Shown: piece after piece, positions 29,461-38,130 of the stretch
How positions within the stretch are numbered: the stretch's first letter is position 1
Layout: each line of letters opens with the position of its first letter
Assembly: GCA_041662785.1 (NCBI GenBank)
Contig: JBAZRW010000003.1
Span: forward strand, 143,866-207,865
Reading direction: 5' to 3'
DNA: 64,000 bases
From: Bdellovibrionales bacterium
GTDB lineage: Bacteria; Pseudomonadota; Alphaproteobacteria; UBA9219
Notes under the pieces: model-generated
What the model saw: only the letters and a program-made list of their open reading frames with translations
What the model was told of the DNA's origin: nothing
Databases searched by the model: none
Program-made: the position numbers and the translations under genes

Positions 29461-30918
29461 ATGTATGCCCATCTTCATACGCAACTTGAAAAACTTATAG
29501 GTCACCGCGTTTTGTGCGTGGGTGACGTGATGCTGGATCGCTTTATCTATGGCGAGGTGGATCGTATCTCGCCCGAAGCGCCCATTCCCGTCCTTCGCAT
29601 TAAGCGCGAGCTTCTGGCCATGGGCGGCAGCGGCAACGTCGTGCGCAACCTTGCCACCATGGGGGGCAACGTCGATATGGTGGCCGTGATCGGGCATGAT
29701 CAAGCGGGCCATGACCTTGCCGCGCAGATGGAGGCGATGAACAGGATTACGCCTCACTTGCTGACCGATGCTTCGCGTCCCACGACGATCAAGACGCGCT
29801 ATATCGCGGGCAGCCAGCAGCTGTTGCGTGCCGACAGAGAAGATGCCGCGCCGTTGTCCACCTTGATGGAGGAGCAGCTTTTGGCGCGCGCGCAAAGCGT
29901 GATCGATGGATGCCAGATTGTGATCCTTTCGGACTACGCCAAGGGCGTCTTAACGAACCATGTGGTGCGCGAGATCATTACGCTGTGCCGTGAGCATGGT
30001 AAGCCAATTTTGATCGATCCCAAGGGGAGGGACTTTGGCCGCTATCACGGTGCGACGATGCTCACTCCCAACCGTAAGGAACTCGCCGAGGCAACAGGTC
30101 TGCCCATTACGACGATTGATGAGGCCGAAGCCGCCGCGCGTAAGCTCATCATCGATTTTGATATTGGCGGCGTGCTGGCCAAACTGGGTGGCGACGGCGT
30201 TTGCCTTGTGATGAAGGATAAGCCCGCGCGTCATTTCCACACGGTCACCAAGGAAGTGTTCGATGTTTCCGGTGCGGGCGACACCGTGATTGCGACGATG
30301 GCGATGGCGATGGCGGGCGGGTTGTCTTTGGACGATTGCGCGGCTTTGGCCAACATCGCGGGATCGATTGTCGTAAGCAAAATTGGGACGGCGACGATCA
30401 CGCTGGAGGAAATCGAAAAGGAAATTCTGCGCGATCAATCGCGCATGGGCGAAGACAAAATCATGACGTCCGCCGAGGCGGCGGATAGAGCCGAGCGTTG
30501 GCGCGGGCAGGGGCTAAAGGTCGGTTTCACAAACGGTGTATTTGATTTGCTGCATCCCGGGCATTTGTCGTCGATCAACCAGTCCCGCGCTGCGTGCGAT
30601 AAACTGATCATTGCGCTTAACAGCGATGCGTCGGTAAAAAGGCTGAAGGGTGAGGCGCGGCCTGTGCAGAACGAAAACGCCCGCGCTGCTGTTTTGGCAG
30701 CGCTAGAGGCCGTGGCGGGCGTAGTGATTTTCAGCGAGGACACGCCGCTGGACCTTATCAAAACCATCCGCCCCGATACGCTGGTGAAGGGATCGGATTA
30801 CACCATCGATCAAGTCGTCGGCGCGAAGGAAATGGAAAGCTGGGGTGGCCAAGTCATCTTGGCCGACCTTGTGCAGGGCCACAGCACCACGGCGCTTATC
30901 GAGAAGCTGACACGATAA
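29461..30918 (+). CDS. hldE: bifunctional heptose-7-phosphate kinase / heptose-1-phosphate adenylyltransferase
   Basis: HldE phosphorylates D-glycero-D-manno-heptose 7-phosphate at C1 and then, after a phosphatase step, adds AMP to the 1-phosphate. The N-terminal ribokinase domain (about 1-320) has GDVMLDRFIYGEV, GGSGNVVRNLATMG and the catalytic DVSGAGDTVIA; the C-terminal nucleotidyltransferase domain (about 345-485) has GFTNGVFDLLHPGHLSS with the HxGH motif. Both domains are complete. It starts 14 bases after the small ORF. Confidence 0.96.
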   Translation: MYAHLHTQLEKLIGHRVLCVGDVMLDRFIYGEVDRISPEAPIPVLRIKRELLAMGGSGNVVRNLATMGGNVDMVAVIGHDQAGHDLAAQMEAMNRITPHLLTDASRPTTIKTRYIAGSQQLLRADREDAAPLSTLMEEQLLARAQSVIDGCQIVILSDYAKGVLTNHVVREIITLCREHGKPILIDPKGRDFGRYHGATMLTPNRKELAEATGLPITTIDEAEAAARKLIIDFDIGGVLAKLGGDGVCLVMKDKPARHFHTVTKEVFDVSGAGDTVIATMAMAMAGGLSLDDCAALANIAGSIVVSKIGTATITLEEIEKEILRDQSRMGEDKIMTSAEAADRAERWRGQGLKVGFTNGVFDLLHPGHLSSINQSRAACDKLIIALNSDASVKRLKGEARPVQNENARAAVLAALEAVAGVVIFSEDTPLDLIKTIRPDTLVKGSDYTIDQVVGAKEMESWGGQVILADLVQGHSTTALIEKLTR

Positions 30919-30928
30919 GGGGAGGACT

Positions 30929-31549
30929 CTAACGTCTCTCTAGCTTTGTCAGATCGGCGGCGGCTTGTTTCAAGCCTTGGGCGAGGTCTTCCTTTTCTTG
31001 GAAGGTGTACGCGCCGTAATTAATTTGCGGCTTCAGGTTTGGCCCCCAAAGGTTCGCCAGTGTATCGTAAAGGACGGACGCGATATGCTCGCCCTTTTTC
31101 CAAGCCGAGGTGTTATCGCAACGCGGTAGCAAAATCCCGAACTCGTCGGGTGCAAGGCGGCCTAGAATATCGCTGCGGCGGATCAACCCCGCCAGCGTAT
31201 CGCCAAGGCAACGCAGCGCGGAGTCCACCAGCGGCATGCCGTGGCGGATACGGATATTTTCCAGATTCTCGATGTTGATATAAAGAACGCTGGAGACGCC
31301 GCCATAACGCTCATCAAAGGCCAGCATGCGGGCAACCTCGCGGTTAAACTCAGGCCGGTTAAGAAGCTGATGAGCGGCGCTATCCGCTTCTGGCTGGCGC
31401 TCAAGGGTCTTTAGGCGCGTTTCCAACTCTTGGATACGCACGCGCGCAAGCACAAGCTCAGCACACAGATCGCGCCAAACCGTCCTTTGCGCGTCGGTCA
31501 GGGGCGCATCGGCCAGAAAATCGGTTAAAAGGTCAAGCGGTGCGCTCAA
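30929..31549 (-). CDS. GGDEF-like protein with degenerate active site
   Basis: The 206-residue protein has an N-terminal coiled-coil (LARVRIQELETRLKTLERQP) and then a diguanylate-cyclase-like domain: FDERYGGVSSVLYINIENLENIR, then RRSDILGRLAPDEFGILLPR. The signature is APDEF in place of GGDEF and the domain ends early, so cyclic-di-GMP synthesis is doubtful; a regulatory or nucleotide-binding role is more likely. It converges with hldE and diverges from purE. Confidence 0.75.
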   Translation of the reverse strand: MSAPLDLLTDFLADAPLTDAQRTVWRDLCAELVLARVRIQELETRLKTLERQPEADSAAHQLLNRPEFNREVARMLAFDERYGGVSSVLYINIENLENIRIRHGMPLVDSALRCLGDTLAGLIRRSDILGRLAPDEFGILLPRCDNTSAWKKGEHIASVLYDTLANLWGPNLKPQINYGAYTFQEKEDLAQGLKQAAADLTKLERR

Positions 31550-31660
31550 AAGACGGTTTCTTTCATAAAGGAAGTGATTCTAAACTTTCTCAACAAGACT
31601 CTAGGCTTTTTCTAAAAAAGTCATTAACTTGCTTTTTTTCCTTTCCAACAGGGGACTTTC

Positions 31661-32263
31661 ATGGCGCATTTGAGCAAGACAATGACAAAAAAGGTGACAC
31701 CCAAGGCAAAAGCCGCTGCGCCGCAGCCTTTGGTCGGTATCATCATGGGCAGCCAATCCGATTGGGCGACGATGGAAAACGCGGCCAACGTGCTGGATAG
31801 CTTTGGCGTGACTTATGAAAGCGCGGTCGTTTCCGCCCATCGCACGCCTCGTCGTTTGTTTGAATACGCGACCAGCGCGGCCGAACGCGGCCTGAAGGTC
31901 ATTATTGCGGGCGCAGGCGGCGCGGCGCATTTACCGGGTATGACGGCCTCGCTCACGCCGCTACCTGTTTTGGGAGTCCCCGTGATGAGCCGCTCCCTAG
32001 AGGGACTGGACAGCCTTCTGTCTATTGCGCAGATGCCTGCGGGCGTGCCCGTTGGTACGCTGGCCATCGGCAACGCGGGCGCGATTAACGCCGCGCTTTT
32101 GGCTACGTCCATTCTGGCTTTGCAGGATAAGGCTTTGGCTAAAGCGTTTGCGCAGTGGCGCGACGTGCAAACGACCTCGGTCGCGATAGAGCCGGAAATG
32201 CCAGTCAAGAAGAAGGCCGCGAAGAAACCCGCCGCCAAGAAAATCGTGAAGAAAACGAAGTAA
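31661..32263 (+). CDS. purE: 5-(carboxyamino)imidazole ribonucleotide mutase
   Basis: PurE moves the carboxyl group of N5-CAIR to C4 in purine synthesis. The core is canonical (IIMGSQSDWATMENAANVLD, VVSAHRTPRRLFEYA, IAGAGGAAHLPGMTAS). It has a short basic N-terminal extension and an unusual C-terminal tail rich in Lys and Ala (KKKAAKKPAAKKIVKKTK), which most PurE proteins lack. It is separated from purK by one base, so the two are coupled. Confidence 0.96.
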   Translation: MAHLSKTMTKKVTPKAKAAAPQPLVGIIMGSQSDWATMENAANVLDSFGVTYESAVVSAHRTPRRLFEYATSAAERGLKVIIAGAGGAAHLPGMTASLTPLPVLGVPVMSRSLEGLDSLLSIAQMPAGVPVGTLAIGNAGAINAALLATSILALQDKALAKAFAQWRDVQTTSVAIEPEMPVKKKAAKKPAAKKIVKKTK

Positions 32264-32264
32264 G

Positions 32265-33353
32265 ATGAGAACCCTGACAGCTGGATCGACGATAGGCATT
32301 TTAGGCGGGGGGCAGCTGGGGCGCATGACGGCCATGGCCGCCGCGCGGCTTGGGTTTCCTTGTCACGTTTTTTGCCAAAATGAGGACGAGCCTGCGGTTG
32401 CTGTTTGCGCCGCCCATACGCTTGGCGCGTGGGACGATGCGGACGCCCTGACGCGCTTTGCCAAGGCCACCGATGTTGTGACGCTGGAGTGGGAGAACGT
32501 GCCTCTCGCCGCGCTGGATGTAGTAGCGCAGCATACGCCTTTGTTTCCCAGTGCGACGGTTCTGCGTATCGCACAGGACAGGGGGCTGGAAAAACGCTTC
32601 ACCCGCGAGATTGGTGTGGGCACGGCAGAATTTGTGATTGTGCGCTCGGCTGCCGAGCTAGAGAAGGCTTTGGAGTCGTTTTCCCGTCCGGCCATTTTGA
32701 AATCCACGCGCATGGGCTATGACGGGCGTGGGCAGGTTAAAATCGTGGATGGTATGGCGGCGCAGGATGCATGGGCGCAAATGGGCAGCGAGGAAGGAAT
32801 CCTTGAGGCCTTTGTCGCTTTTGAGAAGGAAGTGTCCGTGATCGTCGCGCGGGGCGAGGACGGCGCAAGCGTCGCCTTTCCCGTTATGGAAAACACGCAC
32901 CGCAACCATATTTTGTTTGAAACGCAAGCGCCCGCGCTGGTCGATCCCGCAGTTGCCAAAGAAGCGATAGACATCGCGCAGCGTATGGCCACGCACCTGC
33001 ATGTGGTGGGCTTGCTGACGGTTGAGCTGTTTGTCTTGAAAGAGCCAAACGAAAAAGGCCAAAGCGTTTTGGTGAACGAGATCGCGCCGCGTCCCCACAA
33101 TTCTGGCCACTGGACGATTGATGCTTGCCTTTGCAGCCAGTTCGAAATGCTGGTGAGGGCTGTTGCGGGCTTGCCGTTGGTTGAGGCCACACCGCATAGC
33201 AAGGTCGTGATGCGCAATATCCTTGGCGAGGATTTAGATCGTTGCCCTGCCTATGTCGCCGATCCGACAGCCGCCTTGCACCTGTACGGAAAGAAGGATC
33301 CTCGCGAGGGCCGCAAGATGGGCCACGTCACGTTCTTGAAAGGCGCGTGGTGA
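32265..33353 (+). CDS. purK: N5-carboxyaminoimidazole ribonucleotide synthase
   Basis: PurK carboxylates AIR with bicarbonate and ATP. The ATP-grasp fold is seen in ILGGGQLGRMTAMAAARLGF, the ATP lysine and glycine loop in AILKSTRMGYDGRGQ, and EIAPRPHNSGHWT near the active site. Length of 362 is normal. The start ATG follows the purE stop by one base. Confidence 0.96.
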   Translation: MRTLTAGSTIGILGGGQLGRMTAMAAARLGFPCHVFCQNEDEPAVAVCAAHTLGAWDDADALTRFAKATDVVTLEWENVPLAALDVVAQHTPLFPSATVLRIAQDRGLEKRFTREIGVGTAEFVIVRSAAELEKALESFSRPAILKSTRMGYDGRGQVKIVDGMAAQDAWAQMGSEEGILEAFVAFEKEVSVIVARGEDGASVAFPVMENTHRNHILFETQAPALVDPAVAKEAIDIAQRMATHLHVVGLLTVELFVLKEPNEKGQSVLVNEIAPRPHNSGHWTIDACLCSQFEMLVRAVAGLPLVEATPHSKVVMRNILGEDLDRCPAYVADPTAALHLYGKKDPREGRKMGHVTFLKGAW

Positions 33354-33421
33354 GCCTTTATACCAACGGCCTCATGAAATGATTCATAAAACCTTGACGG
33401 GATTTCCTCCTGTCCCATTCT

Positions 33422-33507
33422 TCGTCATCCCGCACCCCTCTACGCCCTTCGGGCTTCGCGGGGCAGGCGAAGCGACGCGTGAACATCGCGTAGATGCGGG
33501 ATGACGA
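33422..33507. repeat. REP-like palindromic repeat
   Basis: CGTCATCCCGCACCCCTCTA and GATGCGGGATGACGA in inverted order around a GGGCTTCGCGGGGCAGGCGA hairpin. Just before it, TATACCAACGGCCTCATGAA (33359-33378) resembles the outer arm of the composite repeat at 18170. Confidence 0.75.
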
Positions 33508-33567
33508 AATAGTGAATGGCCGTCCATGGTAAAAACCAACGTGATAATTCACGGGGTGATTGATCTT

Positions 33568-36500
33568 TTACCCCCCCATTAACCACTTGATATCGTCTTG
33601 GGTAAGGGAAGCGGCAGCAGCGGGTTTATCACCAAACAGCGCGGCGGCAAGGCCAGCCTTGCGGCCTTGAAGCTCCACTATACGCTCCTCCACAGTGCCT
33701 TCCGCGATCATCTTGTATACAAAGACGTGCTTCGTCTGGCCGATGCGATGGGCGCGATCCGTAGCCTGATTTTCCACGGAAGGGTTCCACCATGGATCAT
33801 AATGAATGACAGTATCCGCCGCCGTCAGGTTGAGTCCCGTGCCGCCAGCCTTAAGGCTGATAAGGAACAAGGGAACCTCTCCAGCTTGAAAACGTTTGAC
33901 GGGCGTGGCGCGATCTTTGGTCGTGCCGCGAAGCTCAACATAGGGAATGTCCAGCTTCTCGACCTCTAGCTTGATCAGATCGAGCATCGAGGTGAATTGC
34001 GAAAAAAGGAGAATCTTGCGGCCTTCTTCGATAAGGGTAGGTATCATCTCCATCAGCTCATCCAGCTTGGCGGAGGATTTCACCTTCCGCGCAGCCTCTA
34101 GCTTGACAAGGCGCGGATCGCAGCACGTCTGGCGAAGCTTTAGCAGCGCGTCCAAAATAACAATCTGGCTTCGCGCAAGGCCTTTGGCTGCGATTTCATC
34201 GCGCACCTTGTCGTTCATGACGTGACGCACGGCTTCGTACAGGTCGCGCTGATCGTCGGCCAGCGTGACGTGACGGATAATCTCTGTCTTGGGCGGCAGG
34301 TCTTTTTCAACTTCGGATTTCAGGCGGCGCAGAACGAAAGGCCGCAAGCGCCGCGCGAAAAGATTCTTGCGATCATTATCACCGTCTTTTTCAATCGGTG
34401 CGCGATAATGCTTGGTGAACTTTTTATGATCGCCCAAAAGACCCGGCATCAGGAAGGTGAAGATAGACCACGCCTCGCCCAAATGGTTTTCGACAGGCGT
34501 ACCCGTCAGGCAAATCCTTTGCTTGGCTTTCAGGGAACAAGCCGCCTGAGTCATCTTAGCCGCTGGGTTCTTGATGGCCTGCGCCTCGTCAAGGATCAGA
34601 AGACTCCATTTCTGCCCCGCCAGCTTTTCGCTGTCACGCGGCAGCAAAGGATAAGTTGTCAGAACAACATCATAGTGTTCGGTCTTACTAAATCGGGTGA
34701 AGCGCTCTTTGCCATGAAGGGTCAGGACTTTAAGGGAGGGCGTGAACTTGGCCGCCTCCGCCTGCCAGTTGGCAATTAGGCTGGTCGGCATGACAATCAG
34801 GCAAGGATCTTCAAGCTTTTTGGATTCTTTAAGCGACTGGATATAGGCGAGGGTCTGGATGGTTTTACCCAGTCCCATATCGTCGGCCAGAATGCCGGAC
34901 AGCCCGTATTCGCCAAGAAAGTGCAGCCAGTTGTAGCCATCGATTTGATAGGGCCGCAGCGTGGCATCCAGCTTTTTAGGTAACGCGCGTTTTTTGATGC
35001 CTTCAAAGTTGCCCAGTTTTTCAATCAACTTGCGAAGGCCGCCTTCGCCAAGCCAACGCTTGCTGGTGATTGCCTCTAACTTCAAGAACGCAGCGGTCAG
35101 ATCCATCGACACGCGCAGCGTGCCGTCTTTGTTCAGCGCTTTGTCGTCGAACAGCTCAACCAGTGTTTTCAAAATCGTGCGGATACGATCCGCAGGCAGC
35201 GCGATCATGCGACCATCGGGCAGTGGCGCATAGCATTTGCCGCCTTCGGTCAGACGATCAATATCGGCGTGCGCGTTCAGCTTCTTGATCATGGCGACAA
35301 GGATGGGCAAAAGGGGGATGCGCTCCCCCCCTATTGTAATGCCCAGATCCATCGAAAACCACCAATCGCCCGTTTGCTCAAACGACGCGTCGATGTCCTC
35401 GCTATCCGGCTCAAGGATGATGGCGGGCTGCGGCGCGTTGTCGCTGATCACAAAGCCTTCGGCCTCAAGCAATGCGCGACCCGTGTGACGTATATCCAGC
35501 CAAAACCAAGGTGAGGCCGTTTCATCGGGCAAGAGAAGGGAAGGCTGCGCGGAGGCAAAATCGCCCAACGGATGGGGGGCGGGCATCAGATGATGCTGCT
35601 CAAGCTTCTTTAGAAGTTTTTTCTCTGCCGCCCCATTACGTTTATAGAGGCGAATTTCATCGTCCTTGACCGCTGTATAATGTGTTGGCGTAAGGGTAGA
35701 GGCCGTCCCTTCCTCACCATAGGTAAAGGAAAGCCTAGCCGTTTGCTCACCCTTGGGTGTTTGCACTAGGTTCAGATGCGCGGACGGAGTCTCAAGCTTG
35801 TCTTTCATGTCGCGGATTTTAAAGGGCGCGGGTAAAGGCGCGTCAATTTCCTTCATGGCCTTGCGTACCGCGGGCGTTTCATTTTGTGTGATGGGCGGCG
35901 CTTTAAGAAAACGCGCTACGATCTGCGCTTCTTCACGGCAGACAAGCCGACCCATCGCGCCATTGGCCACGTTGACATACCACGGGCTAGGCAGGAAAAG
36001 GGGCGTCAAATCACGCCCAGCAGGGGCGATGGTCGGGCGTTGCCGCATGTCGGGCAAAAGCGTCCATGACAGATGACCTTCTTCGTCTTTGCCCCTTATA
36101 AGCGGCGAGGTGTTTTCATGATCCAGAAAGGCGCGACCCGTGCTTAAAATACGGGTTACGATAAAATCAACATAATCGCCATCGGTATCAAACGACCACG
36201 CTATATGGGGCAACTGACTCCCATAATGGTCTTTTAAAAGAAGAAAGATGCCCTTGTCTTGCTCATGATAAAGGCTGCCTTGCTGACGCATCATCGTGGC
36301 TTGTCCATAACCAACATTTTTCTTACCGCTCCACCCACCGTCGCGCAGCTTGTGCTGAGAGTAAGGTGTTACGATAAGGCTACCGCCCCCTTTTTCGTCC
36401 TGTGCAAGAATATAGATGAGGCGGCTGTCTTGAAGGGAGGCGTTGTTTTCACCTGCCTTCAGATTTTTAAGCCAGCCAAGCGTTTGCGTTGATAGCGCAG

Positions 36501-36840
36501 CGGCCGCGCCCTTGCGACCGGCCAAGGTAAAATCGCCGATGCGTTCGTGCTTGCGACTATCCTGCGCAATGGCTTCAAAAAGCGTCGCCGCGCCGTGCTT
36601 GCACATATAACCGACAGGGCACGAGCAATAGCTTTGGATTGTTGCGCGGCCACCCCGTTTGCCGATTTCGATATCGACGCGATAGGGCGAGTTCGCCGTG
36701 CCTTGAACAAGGGCACTGAGCCGCGCGCCTTGAGTGTCAAGCTGAACGTCTTTGACGTGGCCTTGGGTTTGATAGGTGTGACCGCGCACGCGATCACGTG
36801 CATCAAACAGCCTTGCAATATCCTGCGCATTAAAAAGCAC
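33568..36840 (-). CDS. SNF2/SWI2-family ATPase with SWIM zinc finger
   Basis: The 1090-residue protein has an N-terminal SWIM finger (SYCSCPVGYMCKHGAATL, residues near 75-90), a long middle region, and a C-terminal SNF2 helicase core: Walker A DDMGLGKTIQTLAYIQ (near 657), DEAQ box LLILDEAQAIKNP (near 750), and the C-terminal helicase motifs SLKAGGTGLNLTAAD and DRAHRIGQ. Bacterial HepA/RapA-like and related proteins of this design act on DNA-protein or polymerase complexes; the exact role here is unknown. It appears to start at a GTG (36840) with only a weak site. It is not part of a recognisable restriction or phage-defence cluster; its neighbour is trpS. Confidence 0.93.
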   Translation of the reverse strand: MLFNAQDIARLFDARDRVRGHTYQTQGHVKDVQLDTQGARLSALVQGTANSPYRVDIEIGKRGGRATIQSYCSCPVGYMCKHGAATLFEAIAQDSRKHERIGDFTLAGRKGAAAALSTQTLGWLKNLKAGENNASLQDSRLIYILAQDEKGGGSLIVTPYSQHKLRDGGWSGKKNVGYGQATMMRQQGSLYHEQDKGIFLLLKDHYGSQLPHIAWSFDTDGDYVDFIVTRILSTGRAFLDHENTSPLIRGKDEEGHLSWTLLPDMRQRPTIAPAGRDLTPLFLPSPWYVNVANGAMGRLVCREEAQIVARFLKAPPITQNETPAVRKAMKEIDAPLPAPFKIRDMKDKLETPSAHLNLVQTPKGEQTARLSFTYGEEGTASTLTPTHYTAVKDDEIRLYKRNGAAEKKLLKKLEQHHLMPAPHPLGDFASAQPSLLLPDETASPWFWLDIRHTGRALLEAEGFVISDNAPQPAIILEPDSEDIDASFEQTGDWWFSMDLGITIGGERIPLLPILVAMIKKLNAHADIDRLTEGGKCYAPLPDGRMIALPADRIRTILKTLVELFDDKALNKDGTLRVSMDLTAAFLKLEAITSKRWLGEGGLRKLIEKLGNFEGIKKRALPKKLDATLRPYQIDGYNWLHFLGEYGLSGILADDMGLGKTIQTLAYIQSLKESKKLEDPCLIVMPTSLIANWQAEAAKFTPSLKVLTLHGKERFTRFSKTEHYDVVLTTYPLLPRDSEKLAGQKWSLLILDEAQAIKNPAAKMTQAACSLKAKQRICLTGTPVENHLGEAWSIFTFLMPGLLGDHKKFTKHYRAPIEKDGDNDRKNLFARRLRPFVLRRLKSEVEKDLPPKTEIIRHVTLADDQRDLYEAVRHVMNDKVRDEIAAKGLARSQIVILDALLKLRQTCCDPRLVKLEAARKVKSSAKLDELMEMIPTLIEEGRKILLFSQFTSMLDLIKLEVEKLDIPYVELRGTTKDRATPVKRFQAGEVPLFLISLKAGGTGLNLTAADTVIHYDPWWNPSVENQATDRAHRIGQTKHVFVYKMIAEGTVEERIVELQGRKAGLAAALFGDKPAAAASLTQDDIKWLMGG

Positions 36841-36860
36841 TGTGTTTCTCTATTCCTGAA

Positions 36861-36901
36861 AAGGGTGAACGGCGCAGAATACAGCCCCGTTCACCTTTTT
36901 T
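36861..36901 (-). terminator. trpS terminator
   Basis: GGTGAACGG (36864-36872) pairs with CCGTTCACC (36887-36895), with A and T runs outside it, so it could stop transcripts in both directions. It lies between the trpS stop and the SNF2-type gene start on the same strand. Confidence 0.7.
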
Positions 36902-36919
36902 CAAGAGAAGAGAAGTGCT

Positions 36920-37909
36920 TTACAAAAATCCGACCCGATCTTTGACATCGCGCAGGTGCTTTTGGGTGAGGTCATTGGCTTTGTCCGCCCCTTTGGCAAG
37001 AATCGCGTCGATTTCAGCTTGATCGGCCATCAGCTCACGCATGCGGTTTGTGATGGGAACTAGCTTAGAGATCGCCAGATCAGCCAAATCTTTCTTAAAG
37101 GTCGAAAACTGTGCCCCCGCGTGGGTTTTTAGAACCTCGGCCACTGTTGTGTCCGCCAATGAGGCATAAATGGTCACAAGGTTATTGGCCTCTGGCCTTT
37201 CCGCCATCTCCTTGGCCGTTTCCGGCAGAGGTTCAGGGTCGGTCTTCGCCTTGCGGATTTTCAGCATGATCGTGTCGGCATCGTCCGTCATGTTGATGCG
37301 CGAGTAATCGGATTCGTCCGACTTGCTCATCTTCATCTTGCCATCGCGTAGCGACATGATGCGCGTCGCCTCGCCCATGATCAACGGTTCAGGAATGGGG
37401 AAGGTGTCGCCATAGGTGTTGTTAAAGGCAATCGCGATATCGCGCGTTAGCTCAACATGCTGCTTTTGATCCTCGCCGACAGGGACGTGCGTCGCCTTAT
37501 AGGCCAGAATGTCAGCCGCCATCAAAACCGGATAGCTGTAAAGGCCCAACAGTTGCTTGCCTTGATCCTTGCCCGCCTTGTCCTTGAATTGCGTCATGCG
37601 GTTCAACCAGCCAAGCGGAACCTTCGTGCCCAAAATCCATGCCAGCTCAGTATGCGCGGGCATCATGCTTTGGACGATCAGTGAGCTTTTGTTTGTGTCG
37701 ATGCCCGATGCCATATAGGCACACGCGACTTCACGCGTTGCTTTGCGTAAAGCTTCAGGGTCTTGCGGTAGCGTGATCGCGTGCAAATCGACGACGCAGT
37801 AAAAACACTCATAGTCGTCTTGTAGCTTGACCCAGTTTTTCAAAGCGCCAAGATAGTTGCCAAGGTGAAGATTGCCCGTAGGCTGCATGCCAGAGAAAAT
37901 GCGTTTCAT
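36920..37909 (-). CDS. trpS: tryptophanyl-tRNA synthetase
   Basis: TrpS charges tRNA-Trp. The class I signature is GNLHLGNYLGALKNW (HIGH equivalent), and the KMSKS loop is KMKMSKSDESD. I use the ATG at 37909, with AGGAG before it and the family-typical MKRIFSGMQPTGN start; an upstream in-frame start would add 19 unrelated residues. The gene is in an operon-like line with murJ, separated by a palindromic repeat. Confidence 0.97.
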   Translation of the reverse strand: MKRIFSGMQPTGNLHLGNYLGALKNWVKLQDDYECFYCVVDLHAITLPQDPEALRKATREVACAYMASGIDTNKSSLIVQSMMPAHTELAWILGTKVPLGWLNRMTQFKDKAGKDQGKQLLGLYSYPVLMAADILAYKATHVPVGEDQKQHVELTRDIAIAFNNTYGDTFPIPEPLIMGEATRIMSLRDGKMKMSKSDESDYSRINMTDDADTIMLKIRKAKTDPEPLPETAKEMAERPEANNLVTIYASLADTTVAEVLKTHAGAQFSTFKKDLADLAISKLVPITNRMRELMADQAEIDAILAKGADKANDLTQKHLRDVKDRVGFL

Positions 37910-37961
37910 TGTGGGACTCCTGATTGATGTTTGCAAAGCTAATTCGTCTGTTTTAACTTGT

Positions 37962-38070
37962 GTCATCCCCGCGAAGGCGGGGATCCAGCTGCGCGGCGTC
38001 TGCCGCGCCTAAGACTCATACGCCTCGCGGACGCTCGGCGCTGGATTCCCGCCTTCGCGGGAATGACAAA
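37962..38070. repeat. REP-like palindromic repeat pair
   Basis: GTCATCCCCGCGAAGGCGGG and CCGCCTTCGCGGGAATGACA are inverted around a GCGGCGTCTGCCGCGCC palindrome. It separates trpS from murJ. Confidence 0.85.
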
Positions 38071-38130
38071 ACGGGTAAGGACTAACGCCATCGCCCGTCT
38101 TGGCAGAAAATCGATCTTAATGAAATAATC

